In this document: piece after piece, positions 9,342 through 17,380 of the stretch
How positions within the stretch are numbered: the stretch's first letter is position 1
Layout of the letters: the number at the start of each line of letters is the position of its first letter
DNA from: Myroides sp. NP-2
GTDB taxonomy: Bacteria; Bacteroidota; Bacteroidia; Flavobacteriales; Flavobacteriaceae
Assembly (NCBI RefSeq): GCF_014145665.1
Contig: NZ_JACHTD010000010.1
Span: forward strand, 62,001-126,000
Reading direction: 5' to 3'
Length of the DNA stretch: 64,000 nucleotides
Notes under the pieces: generated by a model
The model's database searches: none
Told to the model about the DNA's origin: nothing
The model's input: only the letters and a program-made list of their open reading frames with translations
Position numbers and translations under genes: made by a program

Positions 9342-9833
9342 TTAAAATGGTAAATCATCGTGATCCTCTTCCGTGAACGACGGAGCAGGAGGAAATTGTT
9401 GCGTTTGTGGCGCCTGAGGTGTTTGTTGAGCAAACTGATTTGGCGCTGCTTGATTTGCTTGGTAGTTTTGATTAAAACCACCAGCTTGTTGAGCTGGTTG
9501 TCCCATATTCGGTTGCTGCATGTATTGGTTTTGCGCTGGTTGTCCCATTGCTTGTGCAGGCTGATTTCTGTCAATTCTCCACCCTTGAATAGTGTTGAAA
9601 TAACGCACTTCTCCTTGAGGGGAAGTCCATTCTCTACCTCTTAAATTAATAGACACTCGTACTGGCTCTCCCACTTGAAAACTATCCAATAAGTTTACTT
9701 TATCTTGAATAAACTCAACTAGGATATCTTGTGGATATTGTTCTTCTGTAGTAACTACAAGTTCTCTTTTTCTAAAGCTTGCGCTAATATCTTGTGGTTG
9801 CCCAATCACTTTAATTCTTCCTATTATTTCCAT
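9342..9833 (-). CDS. DUF3127 protein with SSB-like acidic C-terminal tip
   Basis: A 163-residue protein. Residues 1-95 are a DUF3127 domain (MEIIGRIKVIG, SFRKRELVVTTEEQYPQ, EWTSPQGEVRYFNTIQGWRI), a small beta-rich fold of unknown function in Bacteroidota. Residues 96-150 are a low-complexity Q/N/P/A-rich linker, and the chain ends in EEDHDDLPF. This architecture (globular beta domain, disordered linker, acidic tip ending in Pro-Phe) is that of single-stranded-DNA-binding proteins. The ATG at 9833 gives the family's normal N-terminus; an ATG at 9881 would overlap the flavin reductase gene. It sits 23 nt behind that gene and is probably cotranscribed. Confidence 0.8.
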   Translation of the reverse strand: MEIIGRIKVIGQPQDISASFRKRELVVTTEEQYPQDILVEFIQDKVNLLDSFQVGEPVRVSINLRGREWTSPQGEVRYFNTIQGWRIDRNQPAQAMGQPAQNQYMQQPNMGQPAQQAGGFNQNYQANQAAPNQFAQQTPQAPQTQQFPPAPSFTEEDHDDLPF

Positions 9834-9856
9834 TATATCTTTTTTTTCCTGATTGT

Positions 9857-10729
9857 TTACTTTGCTACTATCATTTTCCAAGCCAAAGGTACATTATTTT
9901 CCTCTAAATACTTTTTAGCTTGATTAAATTTCTTTTCCAAATCACCCGATGCTACGATTTGTTGTGCTTGCGGATTCTGATCTAAAAAGGCTTGTACTTC
10001 TTCCGCTGTAGGAAGATGCTCAACATTGCCTAACATCCCCAAGTCGTTACCTGAAAAAATACCACTGTCAATAACCTCTTGAGGGATCACATCAACACCT
10101 AATCCCAACGTAGTCAATGGTTTTTCTACTTCAAACATACCTGCATTTGCACGGCTATACCAATTTCCACCCATGCGAGAAACTAGGTCGATTTTATGTT
10201 GGTCAATACCTCCTTTTTCATTCAACACAGCTTCGTCAATATGCATCTTAACCACTTCACATATCACCAAATTTCCTGCACCTCCTTCTGTTCCTAACCC
10301 AATTACTTCATTTACGATACACTCAAATTGAACAGGGCTTTCTTTGACGCGGAATGGGCGAACTTCCTCTGACTCAATCATTGTAAATCCAGCTTTTACA
10401 AACTCATTGATCCCATCTTTGTACTCTGTACTCGACAGTGATGTTTGCTGTACCATATCGTAGTTTACCACATTAATAACCACTTGCATGGTTGCTTGTA
10501 CATTAAACAAAGTGTGTTTACACGTATTGTCACGCACTCTTCTCGAAGGGGAGAAAACTAAAATTGGTGGGTTTGCACTAAATAGATTGAAAAAGCTAAA
10601 AGGCGATAAGTTTGGTTTTCCATCAGCATCAACTGTACTGGCTAAGGCGATAGGTCGTGGTCCCACGGATCCTTGTAAGTATCCTTGTAATTCAACAGTT
10701 GAAATGTCTTTTGGGTTTATTGTTTTCAT
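9857..10729 (-). CDS. Flavin reductase-like (FMN-binding split-barrel) protein
   Basis: A 290-residue protein. The N-terminal 200 residues are a flavin-reductase-like split barrel: SVGPRPIALASTVDADGKPNLSPFSFFN and a conserved SPSRRVRDN loop. The C-terminal 80 residues form an alpha-rich extension ending in PLAWKMIVAK. Such enzymes use FMN/FAD and NAD(P)H, but the substrate is unknown. The ATG at 10729 is chosen over a start 54 nt upstream because it begins at the conserved MKTINPKD. It has a good promoter at 10756-10786 and leads the operon with the DUF3127 gene. Confidence 0.85.
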   Translation of the reverse strand: MKTINPKDISTVELQGYLQGSVGPRPIALASTVDADGKPNLSPFSFFNLFSANPPILVFSPSRRVRDNTCKHTLFNVQATMQVVINVVNYDMVQQTSLSSTEYKDGINEFVKAGFTMIESEEVRPFRVKESPVQFECIVNEVIGLGTEGGAGNLVICEVVKMHIDEAVLNEKGGIDQHKIDLVSRMGGNWYSRANAGMFEVEKPLTTLGLGVDVIPQEVIDSGIFSGNDLGMLGNVEHLPTAEEVQAFLDQNPQAQQIVASGDLEKKFNQAKKYLEENNVPLAWKMIVAK

Positions 10730-10755
10730 TTTGTTTCTTCTTTTTGGTAGATGAG

Positions 10756-10786
10756 TAAAGGTAGTAAAAGCAGATCGAACCACAAA
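10756..10786 (-). promoter_or_regulatory. Promoter of the flavin reductase operon
   Basis: On the minus strand, TTTG (10783-10786), 19 nt, then TACCTTTA (10756-10763), close to the Bacteroidota consensus. It is about 27 nt before the ATG. The rest of the 317-nt gap between the divergent flavin reductase and kinase genes holds only a TATCTTTA box at 11017-11024 facing the kinase and an 8-bp inverted repeat GGTGGACA/TGTCCACC (10794-10801 and 10989-10996). Confidence 0.6.
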
Positions 10787-11046
10787 AAAACACGGTGGAC
10801 AAACACACTTTTAATTGCGCTCTTTTAACTTTGCAAGCGATTCCGATACTTCAAGTGTCCGCTATGTAGGTAAGACTGCAATCCTCACTAATATCACAGC
10901 AAAAAATAACGATTCCCTATATCAATTGATCCGTTTTCCCGTTTAATAGAGGGGAAATAAGGGGAAACAAATGGAGGAAAACACCTAATGTCCACCTAGA
11001 TTCGCGTTTATTTCTCTATCTTTAACCTTCAAAATCAACAATTATC

Positions 11047-12195
11047 TTGACAATCAAAAGGGAAATTATTCGTTGGGTATTAATCGCTACAGCTTTTGTG
11101 GTTCTCTTGCTTATTTTGTGGAATACGTATTCTTTTTTTCAGACGTATAAAGAAGAAGAACGCATCAAAATGGAAATTTGGGCAACGGCATCCAATACGC
11201 TGAACGAGGCAAATCCTTCTGACACCAATTTAGAGCTTCCATTATTGATTCTTACCAATAATACGACGATCCCCATCATTCAAACGAATGAGCGCGATAG
11301 TATCTTGGCGATGGTCAATGTACCACTAAAAGTGCAACAGGATGAACAGGAGGCTTTGCTGTTCTTGCGCAAACTCAAAAATGAAAATACCCCCATTGAG
11401 GTAGAGGTAGGAAAGAAAAAGCAGTATTTGTATTACGGCAATTCCTCTTTGTTACTCAAATTAAAATACTATCCATTGGCGTTAATATTGATTTTCATTT
11501 TCTTTACGGTATTGATCATTATTTTTTATCGCAGCAATAAGATTGCGGCGCAAAATCGACTTTGGACAGGGATGGCTAAGGAAACGGCTCATCAAATTGG
11601 CACGCCATTGTCCTCTTTATTGGGTTGGATTGAGATCATGAAATTAGAGGAAATTAATCCGTCAATCATTGAGGAAATTGACAAGGATGTCAAGCGATTA
11701 CAAACAATTGCAGACCGCTTTTCAAAGATCGGTTCCAAACCTCAATTAACACCTGTTGATATCATTGCAGAGACGCATAAGACCTATGCGTATTTTCAAC
11801 AGCGCTCATCTAAACAAATTACATTTGAGTTTACGGCACCCGATTGCGGTATATTAGTTTCTCTCAACCCAGAATTACACAGCTGGACCATTGAAAACTT
11901 AATCAAAAATGCCATAGATGCGACAAAGGGTAAAGGAAAAATATCCGTTCTAATCACAGAAACGGGGCAATTTCTTCAGTTGTACATTTCAGATACGGGA
12001 AGTGGAATTCCCAAGAACAAATTTGAAAAGATATTCGAACCCGGGTATACCTCTAAAAAACGCGGTTGGGGCTTGGGTCTCTCACTCTCGCGTAGAATTG
12101 TAGAAGAATATCAAAATGGGAAGATCAAAGTTCATCAATCTGAACTTGGAAAGGGAACAACGTTTAGTATAACCTATAAAAAAGTTCAGCTGTAA
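11047..12195 (+). CDS. Orphan sensor histidine kinase
   Basis: A 382-residue membrane sensor kinase. TM1 is at about 7-27 and TM2 at about 141-161, framing a small 110-residue periplasmic region without a recognisable sensor domain. The phospho-acceptor is H182 (KETAHQIGTPL). The ATPase has N box ENLIKNAIDA (283-292), DTGSGIP (316-322) and GWGLGL (340-345). The start is a TTG at 11047; the first in-frame ATG would remove TM1. No response regulator is adjacent, so its partner lies elsewhere. It is read divergently from the flavin reductase operon. Confidence 0.88.
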   Translation: MTIKREIIRWVLIATAFVVLLLILWNTYSFFQTYKEEERIKMEIWATASNTLNEANPSDTNLELPLLILTNNTTIPIIQTNERDSILAMVNVPLKVQQDEQEALLFLRKLKNENTPIEVEVGKKKQYLYYGNSSLLLKLKYYPLALILIFIFFTVLIIIFYRSNKIAAQNRLWTGMAKETAHQIGTPLSSLLGWIEIMKLEEINPSIIEEIDKDVKRLQTIADRFSKIGSKPQLTPVDIIAETHKTYAYFQQRSSKQITFEFTAPDCGILVSLNPELHSWTIENLIKNAIDATKGKGKISVLITETGQFLQLYISDTGSGIPKNKFEKIFEPGYTSKKRGWGLGLSLSRRIVEEYQNGKIKVHQSELGKGTTFSITYKKVQL

Positions 12196-12228
12196 CAAGG
12201 AATGATTAACGACAATGTAGGACGTATA

Positions 12229-12266
12229 AAAAAAGCAACAGTAAACGGGTTTACTGTTGCTTTTTT
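12229..12266. terminator. Bidirectional terminator between kinase and HIT genes
   Basis: An 18-bp perfect stem centred on GCAACAGTAAAC/GTTTACTGTTGC is flanked by an A-run and a T-run, serving the convergent kinase and greA-HIT transcripts. Confidence 0.9.
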
Positions 12267-12287
12267 ATTTCTCCTTTAAACTGGTGT

Positions 12288-12677
12288 TTACAGGTATTGT
12301 TGTACTTTTTTCACTACTTCTTCAAACTCCGCTGGACTTAGCGTTTCTTTTTTACTAAAGCGAATATCATCCATTGTTTGTAAAGGAATTAGGTGCACGT
12401 GAACATGAGGCACTTCTAATCCTACAACAGACATTCCAATTCTTTGGCATGGAACTGCTTGTTCTAATGCTTTTGCTATCTTTCTTGAGAATTTCATCAA
12501 AGCTAGATAGTGTTCTTCTTCCATGTCAAAAATTTTATTAATCTCTTGTTTTGGAATACACAACGTATGTCCTTTTGCATTGGGATTAATATCCAAAAAA
12601 GCTAAAAACTGATCATTTTCAGCGATTTTATAAGCTGGAAGCTCGCCATTTATTATTTTAGTAAAAATTGAACTCAT
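12288..12677 (-). CDS. HIT-family nucleotide hydrolase/transferase
   Basis: A 129-residue histidine-triad protein (HINT branch by length). The signature H-x-H-x-H-x-x is at H91/H93/H95 (PHVHVHLIP), and the N-terminal SIFTKIINGELPAYKIAE block is typical of HINT hydrolases that cleave adenosine phosphoramidates or aminoacyl-adenylates. It starts 18 nt after the greA stop, so greA and the HIT gene form a two-gene operon, a common Flavobacteria arrangement. Confidence 0.92.
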   Translation of the reverse strand: MSSIFTKIINGELPAYKIAENDQFLAFLDINPNAKGHTLCIPKQEINKIFDMEEEHYLALMKFSRKIAKALEQAVPCQRIGMSVVGLEVPHVHVHLIPLQTMDDIRFSKKETLSPAEFEEVVKKVQQYL

Positions 12678-12695
12678 AATCGCATCGTTTTAAAA

Positions 12696-13172
12696 TTAAT
12701 CTCTTGTAATTTCAAGAATTTCGAAATTCATTTGTCCATTAGGTACTTTGATCTCTGCTATTTCACCAACAGATTTCCCTAATAATCCTTTTCCAATAGG
12801 AGACGTTACAGATATTTTTCCTGCTTTCAAATCAGCTTCACTTTCCGCTACTAATGTATAAGTTAAAATCATACCATTAGATTGGTTTTTAATTTTAACT
12901 GTAGAAAGTACTAATGCTTTAGACTCATCCAATTGAGATTCGTCAATAATTCTAGCACTAGCAACTACCTCTTCCATTTTAGCAATTTTAAGTTCCAGTA
13001 ACCCCTGTGCTTCTTTTGCAGCATCATACTCCGCATTCTCCGATAAATCCCCTTTGTCTCTTGCATCCGCAATTGCTTGCGATGCTTTTGGACGCTCTAC
13101 ACTTTTTAACTGCTCTAATTCATCCTTTAGCTTCTTCAGCCCCTCAGCAGTGTAATACGAAATTTTACTCAT
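12696..13172 (-). CDS. greA: Transcription elongation factor GreA
   Basis: A 158-residue cleavage factor that enters the RNA polymerase secondary channel and rescues backtracked complexes. The N-terminal antiparallel coiled coil (about residues 8-75) carries the tip acidic motif in ARDKGDLSENAEYDAAKEAQ. The C-terminal FKBP-like globular domain (about 83-158) ends in VPNGQMNFEILEI. Its leader contains a terminator-like hairpin 23 nt before the start codon (see findings). The leader may therefore be attenuated. Confidence 0.96.
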   Translation of the reverse strand: MSKISYYTAEGLKKLKDELEQLKSVERPKASQAIADARDKGDLSENAEYDAAKEAQGLLELKIAKMEEVVASARIIDESQLDESKALVLSTVKIKNQSNGMILTYTLVAESEADLKAGKISVTSPIGKGLLGKSVGEIAEIKVPNGQMNFEILEITRD

Positions 13173-13194
13173 AATTAACTGGTTTATATAAATA

Positions 13195-13220
13195 GAAAAA
13201 ATCCCATGAAACGGGATTTT
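13195..13220 (-). terminator. Terminator-like hairpin in the greA leader
   Basis: On the minus strand AAAATCCC (13213-13220) pairs with GGGATTTT (13198-13205) across the loop GTTTCAT, and the U-run continues to 13195. No minus-strand gene lies upstream (the next gene is on the plus strand), so the hairpin belongs to the greA 5' leader rather than ending another gene. Confidence 0.65.
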
Positions 13221-13327
13221 CTGGTGCGTAAAATATTTTTATTATTTATTTGAATAAATTATCTAATCTTGTAAGGTTTACATGTCAAAGTTAATTAATT
13301 AAATTTGTTTTACAAATATTTTATGCG

Positions 13328-13798
13328 ATGAAAAAAATTTTATTCCTAACCTTTGTGCTATTATTTGCTCTAGGTTGTTCTACTGATAGCTATCGATCTT
13401 CGAATCCGTATTTACCGAATCAAAATGTAAATTTGAGAATTCCCCTTGTATTGGCAGACAACTTAAATCACCCAGGGGGTGTTCACGTGGATCGTTCTGC
13501 ACAAGCGGGAATTTCAGGTGTGGCGATATATTCTAGAGATGGGTTAACTGAGTACTATAGCTATGAATTGACTTGTCCAAATCACGAAGTTCAACACGAT
13601 GGTTCTTCTGTTTTGATCCAAGATCCCAAGCGTCCGACTTATTTCTACTGCAATGCGACGCATTTACACCATGGTGAAAAAGTATATTACAATATAGCTT
13701 TGGGATTTTGGGGTAAAGCGGTAGACCAAAACTTAGAATACACAATGAAATCTTATCCTACAACAAGAGAAGGTGGTGTTGTGATTGTACGCTATTAA
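13328..13798 (+). CDS. Lipoprotein, possible degenerate Rieske-like fold
   Basis: A 156-residue lipoprotein with signal peptide and lipobox FALGC (Cys17). The mature part has CPNH (C83, H86) and CNATHLHHG (C108, H112, H114, H115). This recalls the paired Cys/His ligand sites of Rieske 2Fe-2S proteins, but the spacing and order are not canonical (C-x-H is missing), so metal binding is only a possibility. Flavobacteria carry related lipoproteins annotated as Rieske-like. It is a single gene between a short promoter region and a strong bidirectional terminator. Confidence 0.6.
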   Translation: MKKILFLTFVLLFALGCSTDSYRSSNPYLPNQNVNLRIPLVLADNLNHPGGVHVDRSAQAGISGVAIYSRDGLTEYYSYELTCPNHEVQHDGSSVLIQDPKRPTYFYCNATHLHHGEKVYYNIALGFWGKAVDQNLEYTMKSYPTTREGGVVIVRY

Positions 13799-13812
13799 TC
13801 CGCTCACACAAC

Positions 13813-13856
13813 AAAGACAAATGCCCGAATCTCAAGCGGTTCGGGCATTTGTCTTT
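13813..13856. terminator. Bidirectional terminator
   Basis: A 17-bp stem (13813-13829 with 13840-13856, core ATGCCCGAA/TTCGGGCAT) lies between the convergent lipoprotein gene and the TonB-dependent receptor gene. Confidence 0.9.
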
Positions 13857-13858
13857 CC

Positions 13859-16039
13859 TTAAAATTTCAAGGTTAATCCAGCAAGGATATTAAAAGTTGC
13901 TTGGGGATAATACCCCGCTCCATCAATGGCTTGTTCGCCATCATAGTCTGACCAATAATATCCATTTGACACGTATTTCACATCAAAAATATTATTTGCA
14001 AGTAGGGATACCCCAATACTTCTAAACCATTTTTTTACAGGGAATTCATAGTTCACACTCAAATCATTGACAAAGTAAGAATCTAATTTTGAGTTTTTTG
14101 CTTCAATATTAGACATATATTGCTCTCCTACGAATTTAGTGAGTAGGGATACACTCATTCCGTCGACAGGCAAATAGGTAAGTGCATTTGAAGCGACAAC
14201 AGTAGGAGAAAAAGCGATATCTCGGGTTCCAAAGTACTTCATTTCGCCTTCCCATAAGTAGTATAGGTCTTTGTTTTTATTTGAACTTAGCGCAATACTA
14301 GGGCTCCAATGGAATTTCTCCAACAGTTTTACATTGGCATCAACCTCAATTCCGAATCGATAACTATTGTCAATATTTTCGCGAACAGCGGCCCCCACAT
14401 CGTTCAATTGTCCTGTCAACACCAATTGATCTTTGTACTTCATATAAAATGCGTTCACGTTAATAGAGGCATAAGAATTAGCAAAACGCCATCCCAGTTC
14501 AAAGTCATCCATTTTTTCAGATTTAGGCATTTGATTCAACTTGCGTTCTTTGTAATCCGTTCGGTTAGGCTCTTTATTGGCTCTTGCATAAGAGAAATAC
14601 AATTGATTCTCCTCATTTACTTGAAACGTAATACCTGCTTTTGGGTTCAAGAAATTGAATTTCTCATTGACTAATCCTGTTTCTTGTCCATTAGCTTCAT
14701 AAGTCACGCGTCTGTATTGCATATCACCGAAGAAACTCCATTGTTCGTCGAGCTTCCACGTAGCTTTAGCGAAGAAATTTACGTCGGTTTTCACTGCGTG
14801 ATCGCGATAATATTCTTGTTTAAAGTCATAGGCAACGGGTTGTTTGACCCACAAAATAGAACCGAAGTGATCTCCTTCGTATTTATTTGCTCCTCCACCC
14901 AAAACTACATTCAAGTTTTCCGTTGTATAATTGGCATTCCAGACCATCCCATAAAAGTGGTTGTCCAATCCTTTTCGTCGAATTAAATCAGTTTTATTAA
15001 CCGTTTCTCCATTGACGAGAATTGGATCCAATCCATATTCTTCAAACTCTTGTTTTCTTTTGTAATTTTCGTAATACCCATATCCTTTGGTATAGTGTAG
15101 AGAAACGTTCGAACTCCACAGATCTGACCATCTTTCACTCCAATGCAACTGATAATGATCTTGCTTGTAATTATCTGTTTCATTGTTGTAGAAATGAGTA
15201 TTTCCTTGGTCGTCCTTGTATCTTCCAGCAGGGTTATAGCGTCTACCATACAGATCCATTTCCTCTTGAGTAACGCCGTTCCATGCTTGATAGGTTTTTT
15301 GTTTTCCACCAAATACTAAGGCTTTGATTAATGAAGTATTCCCGACATAAACCCCTTGTAAGAAATAAGAATTCATATCCGAAGAAGCGCGATCAATGTA
15401 TCCATCAGAGTGCATATCAGAAAGTCGTCCTGCGATTTCAAATTTGTCGTTGATTAATCCGGTACTGAATTTGACCGTTGATTTTCGGGTATTATAACTA
15501 CCAAAAGAATTGGCAATTTCACCAGTTGCTTCTTGAGAATAATCGTCTGTTTTTAGGTTTAAGCTTGCGCCAAAAGCGCCAGCCCCATTTGTAGAGGTAC
15601 CAACACCGCGTTGCAATTGTAGATTTTGAACAGACGAGCCAAAGTCGGGCATATTCACCCAGAAAGACCCTTGGGATTCACCGTCGTTGTATGGAATACC
15701 ATTTAGCGTTACATTGACGCGTGTTCCGTCAGAACCGCGTACGCGAAAACTGGTATATCCAATACCATTTCCCGCATCTGTAGTGGTTACTACTGAGGTC
15801 ATATTACCCATTAAGACAGGAATATCTTGTCCTAAATTTCGCTGAGCGATTTGCTTCTTCGAAATATTTTCATAGGCAATTGGTGATTTTCCATCCACGC
15901 GAACAGCGGATAAAACGATTTCGTTTAATGCTGTTTTCTGAATGGAATCTGGAGTGATTGCATTTTGTCCTTTACTTGAGTAAGTTACACCTAAACACAA
16001 TCCCAAAACAAACAAGCTGTTTACAGTTATTTTTTTCAT
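13859..16039 (-). CDS. TonB-dependent receptor under TPP control (probable thiamine uptake)
   Basis: A 726-residue outer-membrane receptor: signal peptide (cleavage near residue 24), a TonB-box-like stretch (LNEIVLSAVRV), a plug domain (about 45-165, with RVRGSDGTRVNVTLNGIPYNDGES split over two strands) and a 22-strand barrel ending in the aromatic LTLKF. It lacks the carboxypeptidase-regulatory N-terminal domain of SusC proteins. A TPP riboswitch precedes it, so the substrate is most likely thiamine or a derivative. It is energised by TonB-ExbBD, which is not in the window. Confidence 0.88.
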   Translation of the reverse strand: MKKITVNSLFVLGLCLGVTYSSKGQNAITPDSIQKTALNEIVLSAVRVDGKSPIAYENISKKQIAQRNLGQDIPVLMGNMTSVVTTTDAGNGIGYTSFRVRGSDGTRVNVTLNGIPYNDGESQGSFWVNMPDFGSSVQNLQLQRGVGTSTNGAGAFGASLNLKTDDYSQEATGEIANSFGSYNTRKSTVKFSTGLINDKFEIAGRLSDMHSDGYIDRASSDMNSYFLQGVYVGNTSLIKALVFGGKQKTYQAWNGVTQEEMDLYGRRYNPAGRYKDDQGNTHFYNNETDNYKQDHYQLHWSERWSDLWSSNVSLHYTKGYGYYENYKRKQEFEEYGLDPILVNGETVNKTDLIRRKGLDNHFYGMVWNANYTTENLNVVLGGGANKYEGDHFGSILWVKQPVAYDFKQEYYRDHAVKTDVNFFAKATWKLDEQWSFFGDMQYRRVTYEANGQETGLVNEKFNFLNPKAGITFQVNEENQLYFSYARANKEPNRTDYKERKLNQMPKSEKMDDFELGWRFANSYASINVNAFYMKYKDQLVLTGQLNDVGAAVRENIDNSYRFGIEVDANVKLLEKFHWSPSIALSSNKNKDLYYLWEGEMKYFGTRDIAFSPTVVASNALTYLPVDGMSVSLLTKFVGEQYMSNIEAKNSKLDSYFVNDLSVNYEFPVKKWFRSIGVSLLANNIFDVKYVSNGYYWSDYDGEQAIDGAGYYPQATFNILAGLTLKF

Positions 16040-16119
16040 TCGTAAAAAATATTTTCACAAATAAAAGGGGCAATTATTGTTTGATTAATAATTACACTTT
16101 TCCCGTGCAATGTAGTTGA

Positions 16120-16205
16120 TATGCACTATTTCCCTTGGCAGCATTACCTGCCCAGGTTCTACGGGTATGATCTCAGCCAGTATTGGCACCCCTTTGAGAC
16201 TTGAA
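16120..16205 (-). ncRNA. TPP riboswitch upstream of the TonB-dependent receptor
   Basis: Read on the minus strand, the TPP aptamer blocks appear in order: AAAGGGGTGCC, a short P3, GGCTGAGA, ATACCC, GAACCTG with a shifted GGCAGGTAATGCTGCC P4/P5 arm, and AAGGGAAA. The core departs from the AACCTGATCT form seen in the thiS copy. An 80-nt segment separates it from the start codon. That segment includes a GTGCA/TGCAC hairpin and a CCCCTTT (16064-16070) able to pair with the aptamer 5' AAAGGGG (16189-16195). Confidence 0.9.
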
Positions 16206-16208
16206 CTG

Positions 16209-16216
16209 CAAATATA
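16209..16216 (-). promoter_or_regulatory. -7 promoter box of the TPP-controlled receptor
   Basis: TATATTTG on the minus strand, identical to the -7 box of the thiamine operon and placed just before the riboswitch. The -33 region is a T-run (TTTTTA) that overlaps the stop of the upstream glycosyltransferase gene. Confidence 0.55.
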
Positions 16217-16227
16217 GACAGTATTAT

Positions 16228-16911
16228 TTAGAATAAAAATAAACGCTTCATCCAATCTTTTCTATTTTTCCCTTGTTTCCATGAGCCTAGGAAATGATGA
16301 ATAGCTACGGTATCCGCTGTAATGTGATATTCTCCTGTAATCCAATTTTTAGGACTAAAAAAAGCTTGAGGATAAACAACTGTTTCACATCCTTCTAACT
16401 GTTGTTTTTGATTAGTTAACTTGAGTCCACGACCTAAAAAGTCATCTGTAATAGTAATCGTATTGGGTGTTGTATGGTATTTTTTGTAGAGGTGTTTGCG
16501 GTAAAAAGACTTGGTTTTATACATCGTCAAGAAATTTTGCAAAATGGGATTTCCTTTTACACTCCCCAAAACTGCAGTACTCAAAAGGCGATCGGATTCG
16601 AATCCGCAAAAGAATTTATGGTGTAAGAAAGCGTCAAAATTCTGCACTACTTCCACATCTGTGTCTAGGTAGATCCCTCCGTGTTCATAGAGTACATGTA
16701 GGCGACACACATCAGAAACGAAGGCGTATTTCTTTTCTTGATACGCTTCCTTAGCAAAGCGATATGCATTAACATCAAAATTGTCTTCTGTCCAAATACA
16801 CACCTCGTAGTCTGGAACAAATTCTTGTATGGAAGCTAAACACTTCACCATTTCCTCAGGATAGTTTCCATTGCCAAACCAACATAAATGCACTTTTTTC
16901 GGAATTTTCAT
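16228..16911 (-). CDS. GT32-type glycosyltransferase
   Basis: A 227-residue cytoplasmic glycosyltransferase. The signature is KIPKKVHLCWFGNG at the N-terminus, followed by FVSDVCRLHVLYEHGGIYLDTDVEV with the metal-binding DxD at D83/D85. This is the hallmark of the GT32/TcdB-like fold that transfers sugars from nucleotide donors to lipids or capsule chains. A C-terminal HHFLGSWK motif also fits. Acceptor unknown; it is isolated from any polysaccharide cluster. A 70-nt gap separates it from arfB. Confidence 0.85.
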   Translation of the reverse strand: MKIPKKVHLCWFGNGNYPEEMVKCLASIQEFVPDYEVCIWTEDNFDVNAYRFAKEAYQEKKYAFVSDVCRLHVLYEHGGIYLDTDVEVVQNFDAFLHHKFFCGFESDRLLSTAVLGSVKGNPILQNFLTMYKTKSFYRKHLYKKYHTTPNTITITDDFLGRGLKLTNQKQQLEGCETVVYPQAFFSPKNWITGEYHITADTVAIHHFLGSWKQGKNRKDWMKRLFLF

Positions 16912-16981
16912 AACATAAAACCTTTTGTTTCAAAAGTACATTATTTATATCAATAAATTGTTATGTTAAAACTAAGTAAAC

Positions 16982-17380
16982 TCAAATTATGCGTTTTCTA
17001 AGATTTTTCTTTAGGCTTAGTTTGATTTTATTCTCTTTATTTTTGCGGATAACGCTTTTAGGAACTTTTGTTTCTTTGCGAATTTTTTGTTGGACTAAAG
17101 CCACTTTTATTAGGGCTACTAACTTTTGAATGACTATTTCCTTATTCTTGATTTGACTACGCGTTTCTTCACAACTCAAGATAATCACTCCCTCTTTAGA
17201 TTGGTAATTGCTCAATTTTTTCTCTAATCTACTTTGTTCGTCTGCGGAGAACACTTTTGATTCCGCTAGGTTCCAAAACAAGACGACTTTAGAGGACACT
17301 TTATTTACGTGTTGTCCACCTGCACCACCACTGCGCACGGCTTTAAAATTTAACTCTTTGATTAATTCTTGTACATTCAT
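16982..17380 (-). CDS. arfB: Ribosome-rescue peptidyl-tRNA hydrolase ArfB
   Basis: A 132-residue single-domain release-factor homologue that frees ribosomes stalled at the end of broken mRNAs. The GGQ motif is at G21-G22-Q23 (SGGAGGQHVNKVSSKV). The C-terminal 40 residues are a Lys/Arg-rich tail that in ArfB/YaeJ inserts in the empty mRNA channel. It has no codon-recognition domain. Its ATG overlaps the pnuC-family stop (4 nt), so the two genes are translationally coupled. Confidence 0.92.
   Translation of the reverse strand: MNVQELIKELNFKAVRSGGAGGQHVNKVSSKVVLFWNLAESKVFSADEQSRLEKKLSNYQSKEGVIILSCEETRSQIKNKEIVIQKLVALIKVALVQQKIRKETKVPKSVIRKNKENKIKLSLKKNLRKRII

Noticed and set aside
10794..10996. 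Inverted repeat GGTGGACA/TGTCCACC between the flavin reductase and kinase genes
   Set aside because: Only 8 bp with arms almost 200 bp apart; expected by chance at this scale.
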